Shown here in pieces: positions 38,212 to 41,457 of a stretch of DNA of 41,457 bases. The notes under the pieces were generated by a model. That model ran no database searches. It worked only from the letters and a program-made list of their open reading frames with translations, and had not been told where the DNA came from. Made by a program: the position numbers and the translations under genes. Every line of letters begins with the position of its first letter. Positions within the stretch are counted from its first letter, which is position 1. The DNA lies in the IMG/VR virus record IMGVR_UViG_3300042197_000890, positions 1 to 41,457 of that record; one strand, written 5' to 3'. Source of the stretch: a virus.

Positions 38212-38702
38212 ACGATAAACAATCAGCAGAAAAAACTGCATATTTCCAATCAACTGCAGGTGGAAACCGAATACCTGATTGGTATATAAACTATTCTGAA
38301 GGAGTGCCAGCATTTGCTGAATACTTCCGAAATGAACTTAAACGTTTTGAATCATTCGAAGATCAACAGTTATTAAATATTGTTGCTCTGACTGTTGCAG
38401 TAATAAACAATTCAAAAGATCTAATGCATGATATAAGTCAAACGATGTTCGACCGAGACTTCGTGTTTAGTCGTGATGAAACAATGGGTGCAATCGTAGA
38501 ATGTTTAAATGATTATACACTCTTGGAATCTGGCTATGTTTTAGGCGAAGACCGAGACGAAGCAAGAGTACGAATGACAATCGCAATTCTTAAAGGTATA
38601 TCAAAGGATCGATTTACTGATTGGAACGAAACAAGAACAGCAGAAGAGTTTAGAATACGTGCGATCATTGGAATAGTTGACGTTATAAGCAAAATCATCT
38701 AA
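38208..38702 (+). CDS. Hypothetical helical protein
   Basis: A 164-residue protein starting ATGA across the aminotransferase stop. Predicted mostly helical, with FAEYFRNELKRFESFEDQQ, TVAVINNSKDLMHDISQTM and VRMTIAILKGISKDRF. No motif recognised. Coupling with the aminotransferase suggests a related role or mere operon membership. Confidence 0.6.
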   Translation: MNDKQSAEKTAYFQSTAGGNRIPDWYINYSEGVPAFAEYFRNELKRFESFEDQQLLNIVALTVAVINNSKDLMHDISQTMFDRDFVFSRDETMGAIVECLNDYTLLESGYVLGEDRDEARVRMTIAILKGISKDRFTDWNETRTAEEFRIRAIIGIVDVISKII

Positions 38703-38720
38703 ACCCCTCTCAAAACACGT

Positions 38721-38809
38721 TAAAATAGGTTTAAACCCTATTTTACAGCCAATTTACTCTATTCTAAACCATTGATTTATAATGCTTTTTTTATACTACT
38801 TATGGTTTA
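38721..38809. promoter_or_regulatory. Two inverted repeats upstream of the bS21 promoter
   Basis: The 199-bp gap after 38702 contains TAAAATAGG (38721-38729) pairing with CCTATTTTA (38737-38745) around a 7-nt loop. A second repeat has arms TAAACCAT (38765-38772) and ATGGTTTA (38802-38809) separated by 29 bases that include a T-run. The first may be a terminator-like or operator hairpin; the second directly precedes the promoter at 38816 and could bind a dimeric regulator. Confidence 0.5.
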
Positions 38810-38815
38810 AAAAGC

Positions 38816-38844
38816 TTTACTTTTAAGAATTTTTAAGGTATAAT
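38816..38844 (+). promoter_or_regulatory. Sigma-70-like promoter of the bS21 gene
   Basis: TTTACT at 38816-38821, 17-bp spacer, TATAAT at 38839-38844. Transcription should start near 38851, giving a leader of about 50 nt before the GTG start at 38902. CTAAATA (38849-38855), a late-promoter-like motif, overlaps the predicted start and would allow late expression as well. Confidence 0.75.
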
Positions 38845-38901
38845 ATACCTAAATAACATATAAGATTTGTTTCTTTTATTCTTCCCAAGAATAATCGAAG
38901 C

Positions 38902-39240
38902 GTGAACTATATTGATGAAAAAACTATGAAGCCATATAATCGAAACTTTCGAAGCACAAAAGACTTCAAGTCGAAGAACAGATTCGACTCGCCGAAAAAA
39001 AGTTTCTCAACACCGCACTACGAACGTCCAAGAGAATCAGGACGAGAAGTAATCGTTGAGAACGATAACATTGAGAAGGCAATCCGAAGACTTAAAAAGA
39101 AAGTTGATCGCGAGGGTTTGATGCGTGAGATACGCGATCGAGCCACTTATAGCAAACCATCGGAGAAACGTAAGATTGCAGCACAGAACGCAAGAGAACG
39201 TTGGCTGAAATATAAACGTGACCGAGATCGTTTGATTTAA
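38902..39240 (+). CDS. rpsU: Ribosomal protein bS21 homologue with N-terminal extension
   Basis: A 112-residue protein. Residues about 48-112 match bS21: VIVENDNIEKAIRRLKKKV, then DREGLMREIRDRATYSKPSEK and KRKIAAQNARERWLKYKRD. bS21 binds the 30S subunit near the anti-Shine-Dalgarno region and affects initiation. The first 45 residues are an Arg/Lys/Ser-rich extension not found in bacterial S21. Start is GTG 38902, or ATG 38926 if the first eight residues are not translated; neither has a strong ribosome site. Phage-encoded S21, including in SAR11 phage, is established. Confidence 0.85.
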   Translation: MNYIDEKTMKPYNRNFRSTKDFKSKNRFDSPKKSFSTPHYERPRESGREVIVENDNIEKAIRRLKKKVDREGLMREIRDRATYSKPSEKRKIAAQNARERWLKYKRDRDRLI

Positions 39241-39279
39241 TAAACCCTAATATAATCTAATTCGAAAGGAAAAGAGTAT

Positions 39280-39873
39280 ATGAAAAGTTTGAATTTACAG
39301 GATGTAGGTAGGCGAGTGCGTCTCGCACTATTTCTTCTAATCCTATTACCATTTTTAATTATTCCAAGCATACCCACCTCAGCAGACGAAGAGTCACCTG
39401 AGTTTATTTGCTTAGTTGAGAACATTTACTTTGAGAGTAAAGGTGAATCAATGCGAGGAAAGATCGCTGTTGGGATTGTCACTCTGAATCGTCTGAAAGA
39501 TCCGAGATACCCTAAAACAATCTGCGAGGTTGTAAAGCAGGGTCCAGTTCGAGAATCTTGGAAGACAAGACAGAATCCTACTCTCACAGCCGACCAACGT
39601 TCATACAATCCAGTCCGTCATCGTTGCCAATTCTCTTGGTGGTGTGATGGATATAAAGAACGAATTAAGTATGATGAAAACTGGATCGATTCAGTAAAAG
39701 CAGCAAAGTCTGCTCTGACTGGTAAGTACGATGATCTAGTTGGTGGAGCAACACATTACCATGCTGTCTATGTGACACCTGAATGGGCGAATCGTCTAAG
39801 ATTCATCGTTCAGATTGATAATCATAAATTCTATGAATACCCAAAAATCAATAAAGTCGCAAGTCTATTCTAA
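39280..39873 (+). CDS. SleB-type cell-wall hydrolase, exported
   Basis: A 197-residue protein with GAAAGGAAAAG upstream. An N-terminal signal or anchor (LALFLLILLPFLIIPSIPTSA) precedes the Hydrolase_2 domain: CLVENIYFESKGES (Glu52 the likely catalytic residue), GKIAVGIVTLNRLKDPRYPKT, CQFSWWCDG and DLVGGATHYHA. Spore-cortex-lytic SleB relatives in phages act as a second peptidoglycan hydrolase or signal-arrest-release endolysin. It is followed by a strong terminator-like hairpin. Complementary to the GH19 endolysin. Confidence 0.85.
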   Translation: MKSLNLQDVGRRVRLALFLLILLPFLIIPSIPTSADEESPEFICLVENIYFESKGESMRGKIAVGIVTLNRLKDPRYPKTICEVVKQGPVRESWKTRQNPTLTADQRSYNPVRHRCQFSWWCDGYKERIKYDENWIDSVKAAKSALTGKYDDLVGGATHYHAVYVTPEWANRLRFIVQIDNHKFYEYPKINKVASLF

Positions 39874-39876
39874 ATC

Positions 39877-39911
39877 CAAAGGCACTCATCCTTCCCAACC
39901 GAGTGCCTTTG
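39877..39911 (+). terminator. Strong 11-bp stem-loop after the cell-wall hydrolase
   Basis: CAAAGGCACTC (39877-39887) pairs perfectly with GAGTGCCTTTG (39901-39911) around a 13-nt loop, four bases after the stop. The T-run is only CCTTT followed by CATTCTCTC, so it is a terminator-like hairpin with a weak U-tract; still the most stable hairpin seen in the window. Confidence 0.7.
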
Positions 39912-40108
39912 CATTCTCTCGCCCAATTCTCTCTATATACTCTAATCTAACCAGAGCGTCGCAATTTTATGCCTAGAATCTTCGCAAGCTGCAAAGTGTG
40001 TAGTCTAAACGTATATGTGCGACTGAGTAAGCAATGCCTGTTGCAAGCACAGTTTCGTTGCGAATCGAAGCATGCTGCAAGGACTGGAGTCTGTGAATTA
40101 AAGCTTTC

Positions 40109-40150
40109 GCAGAGAAACTCTAAGAGAGTGCAGAGAAACTCTAAGAGAGT
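40109..40150. repeat. Two perfect tandem copies of a 21-bp unit
   Basis: Bases 40109-40129 and 40130-40150 are identical. Each unit begins GCAGAGAAACTC and contains ACTCT-AAG-AGAGT, a five-base inverted repeat with a three-base loop. The sequence just after (AAGTCTCTTTAGC) could pair with the AGAGA part. Confidence 0.85.
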
Positions 40151-40230
40151 CAAGTCTCTTTAGCTTCGAATTCTTGGAAACAGTCGTTCACGTATGAAAA
40201 AGCAAGGAAATACGATGCTGAACCTCACGA

Positions 40231-40390
40231 ACGACAATCTCCGACAAACGAGTCGCATTCCTTCGCACACTCCCACACACAACCACACACTCCAGCAAAT
40301 TCCAGCATTATATCATTGCGAATCATAATGATGTTGATAAAATCATTCAGTATCATTGAAAATCATCAGGCATCATTCAGTATCATTCGA
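40231..40390. repeat. Drifting tandem array with 10-bp period
   Basis: Short words recur at exactly 10-base steps and change along the array. CGACAA is at 40232 and 40242, TCGCA at 40253 and 40263, and CACAC at 40266, 40276 and 40286. TCCAGCA is at 40291 and 40301. ATCAT is at 40312, 40322, 40342, 40352, 40362, 40372 and 40382. The phase matches about one helical turn, so a protein could bind one face of the DNA. Confidence 0.75.
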
Positions 40391-40432
40391 GTCCTCGCTT
40401 CTATTCAAGTCTTTCTCTTCTCTCCTTGCAAA

Positions 40433-40446
40433 CACTAGATCTAGTG
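40433..40446. promoter_or_regulatory. 14-bp perfect palindrome, operator candidate
   Basis: CACTAGATCTAGTG is a perfect palindrome about 75 bp upstream of the -10 at 40521. Size and symmetry fit the binding site of a dimeric repressor or activator. Confidence 0.5.
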
Positions 40447-40490
40447 GGTACTCCTTAGATTCTCTCTAAAACCATGTAAATATATTTGAG

Positions 40491-40526
40491 TTTCGCCTTA
40501 ATTTCGCCTTAATTGTGTAGTATAAT
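40491..40526 (+). promoter_or_regulatory. Promoter with 11-bp tandem repeat in place of a -35
   Basis: TATAAT at 40521-40526 lacks a -35 hexamer at 17 bp. Instead, TTTCGCCTTAA occurs twice in tandem (40491-40501 and 40502-40512). This suggests an activator-dependent promoter. Transcription would start near 40533, which is an ATG. Confidence 0.6.
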
Positions 40527-40559
40527 ATACGTATGAAAACAAATAAAAAGGAAATTAAA

Positions 40560-40781
40560 ATGAGTAAATCTTACTTGAATGATATGATGAATATGTCTGA
40601 TACGTTTTGGAAAATGACTTATTCGGATGGTGAAATTGAATATACTGAATTCGCTCCTTATAATAAAGGTTCTTATTATGAATATGAGCGTCTTGAACGA
40701 GTGGGTAATCCTGTGGTGAAATTTGAGTTGGTTCGTGCTGATAACTCGAATAACGATTTAAGATTTGTGGGAGTTATATAA
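40560..40781 (+). CDS. Small hypothetical protein, FWK-T pair member 1
   Basis: A 73-residue protein. ATG 40560 follows AAAAAGG at a good spacing; the in-frame ATG 40533 coincides with the predicted transcription start and would give a leaderless 82-residue form. DTFWKMTYSDGEIEYTEFAP resembles NFWKITFANGNSLYSKEFP of the next gene, indicating a small duplicated family. Beta-rich; function unknown. Confidence 0.65.
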   Translation: MSKSYLNDMMNMSDTFWKMTYSDGEIEYTEFAPYNKGSYYEYERLERVGNPVVKFELVRADNSNNDLRFVGVI

Positions 40782-40987
40782 TGAAAAACTTTTGGAAAAT
40801 AACGTTTGCAAATGGGAATAGTCTGTATTCGAAAGAATTCCCTACGAGAGTGGGAAATGCATTTATGCTTTCGAATGATGCAGTGTCGTCTTCTGCGATT
40901 GTCACTTCTGAGGTGAATCCAATCGTACGAATCGAATCTGTAAAGATTGATTATTCGAAAAACAATAGAGAGATTGTAAATGCGTAA
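40781..40987 (+). CDS. Small hypothetical protein, FWK-T pair member 2
   Basis: A 68-residue protein whose ATG overlaps the previous stop (TAATG). It shares the FWK(I/M)T(F/Y)..G....Y..EF opening and a later NP.V....V motif with its neighbour. It probably forms the same beta fold. Function unknown. Confidence 0.65.
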   Translation: MKNFWKITFANGNSLYSKEFPTRVGNAFMLSNDAVSSSAIVTSEVNPIVRIESVKIDYSKNNREIVNA

Positions 40988-41087
40988 TTTTTGGAATGAA
41001 TCTTGGATTGCTATACTCGTATTGTTGGGTATCATTGCGAGTGGTTATGGTGCGATGATATTATTAATTAAACTAGGAGGATATTAA
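40980..41087 (+). CDS. 35-residue membrane protein
   Basis: Starts inside the previous gene and ends at the next ATG. Residues 8-30 (SWIAILVLLGIIASGYGAMI) form one membrane segment ending KLGGY. Tight packing supports it. Function unknown. Confidence 0.5.
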   Translation: MRNFWNESWIAILVLLGIIASGYGAMILLIKLGGY

Positions 41088-41305
41088 TGAACGAGAATAC
41101 AGTAAAAGCAGATTCGATAGTGACTGGAAAAGAGCAAGAGAAAGCCCTTATAAAAAAATATGGCAAAGAGTTTTCATCAAGAGAGATGTGGCTTGACTTC
41201 GAAACATGGTTGTATAAAAACCATGGATTGACAATACCGAATCTTTCCTGGAATGCGTATATTCAATACAGTAAAGCATATAACAATGAGAGGAAAAATG
41301 CCTAA
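41087..41305 (+). CDS. Small hypothetical protein
   Basis: A 72-residue protein with TAGGAGGA upstream of ATG. Hydrophilic and helical (EQEKALIKKYGKEFSSREMW), with NHGLTIPNLSWNAYIQYSKAY at the C-terminus. No family recognised. Confidence 0.6.
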   Translation: MNENTVKADSIVTGKEQEKALIKKYGKEFSSREMWLDFETWLYKNHGLTIPNLSWNAYIQYSKAYNNERKNA

Positions 41306-41457
41306 AACTGAACTCTATTTAAGTAAGTCGGACACTGGAAAATCAGTGTATAAATTACAGAGTAAATATGAACTAGTGGTCGAACAGGAGATACTCGCTT
41401 CTTCGAAAGATGAAGCTTTTAATCTGTATTTAAAAGAGGGTGGATTAAACTACTCAA
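41298..41457 (+). CDS. 5' part of an unidentified small protein
   Basis: ATG 41298 overlaps the previous gene and follows GAGAGG. The frame is open to the window edge (53 residues seen), with ELYLSKSDTGKSVYKLQSKY and ASSKDEAFNLYLKEGG. No family recognised; the C-terminus is outside the window. Confidence 0.55.
   Translation, partial: MPKTELYLSKSDTGKSVYKLQSKYELVVEQEILASSKDEAFNLYLKEGGLNYS

Larger units (their letters stand above)
39912..40490. other. About 580-bp non-coding region rich in repeats
   Basis: No convincing gene is present. Short frames on both strands are Cys/Arg-rich, lack ribosome sites and overlap each other. The base composition is less AT-rich than the surroundings, with CGA, TCG and TGCAAG recurring. 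The region holds a 21-bp tandem repeat, a 10-bp-period array and a palindrome, listed separately. A replication origin, packaging-related or regulatory region would fit; an RNA gene is also possible. Confidence 0.55.

Noticed and set aside
37713-38222. Long minus-strand frame inside aminotransferase copy 2
   Set aside because: Shadow of a well-supported + strand gene.
40109-40150. CRISPR-like array
   Set aside because: Only two directly abutting copies with no spacers and no cas genes.
39947-40163. Open frames on both strands in the repeat region (Cys/Arg-rich 64-68 residues)
   Set aside because: They overlap each other, lack ribosome sites, have implausible composition and run through the 21-bp tandem repeats.

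Overview
The window looks like a contiguous piece of an AT-rich genome of a marine T4-like tailed phage (myovirus). All convincing genes lie on the + strand, are tightly packed and mostly overlap by a few bases. T4-type core genes are present: DNA primase (gp61-like), RNase H, both class I ribonucleotide reductase subunits and a RecB-like PD-(D/E)XK nuclease. Small virion and hypothetical proteins resemble families I know from marine T4-like phages of cyanobacteria and SAR11. Strong AT bias plus a phage-borne ribosomal protein bS21 make a Pelagibacterales (SAR11) host my first guess; this is inference, because no host sequence is present.

Layout. 1-4.4 kb: end of a structural module (small virion proteins, a fibre-like protein) running into an Rz/Rz1-type spanin pair in which the lipoprotein gene is fully embedded in another frame. 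4.4-12 kb: promoter, primase, small proteins, then nrdA and nrdB with three Fe(II)/2-oxoglutarate (2OG) oxygenase-like genes before and between them. 12-14.5 kb: GIY-YIG nuclease, large membrane protein, 3-TM holin and microproteins. 14.5-22.9 kb: short-chain dehydrogenase, class-III aminotransferase, FkbM methyltransferase, RNase H, a run of small unknowns, an acyl desaturase, a lipoprotein and tRNA-Arg(ACG). 23-34 kb: nine further genes with the 2OG oxygenase layout, interleaved with a complete ketoacyl-ACP-synthase-like enzyme, a SpeD-like decarboxylase and an amidinotransferase. 34-38.7 kb: GH19 endolysin, PD-(D/E)XK nuclease and a second class-III aminotransferase. 38.7-41.5 kb: a regulatory region, bS21, a SleB-type cell-wall hydrolase, a strong terminator-like hairpin, about 600 bp of non-coding DNA with unusual repeats, then small unknown genes.

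The most unusual content is biosynthetic. Thirteen genes have the length and layout of Fe(II)/2OG oxygenases. Twelve keep HxD...H...R; one is degenerate. Six form an Asp/Asn-hydroxylase-like paralogue series between 29.1 and 34.1 kb, with the degenerate gene inserted. Together with two aminotransferases, an amidinotransferase, a ketoacyl synthase, an SDR, a SpeD homologue, an FkbM methyltransferase and a desaturase, this reads like a phage-borne pathway making or tailoring a small molecule, lipid, glycan or modified nucleotide. The product cannot be read from sequence.

Regulation is visible. Five sites share a sigma-70-like promoter (TTTACA or TTTACT, exactly 17 bp, TATAAT or TAGAAT). At two of them the start codon falls at the predicted transcription start, so those mRNAs should be leaderless. 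T4-type late motifs (TATAAATA or CTAAATA) occur before some genes, including the ketoacyl synthase. The non-coding region at 39.9-40.5 kb holds two perfect 21-bp tandem repeats, a drifting array with a 10-bp period, a 14-bp palindrome and a promoter with an 11-bp tandem repeat.
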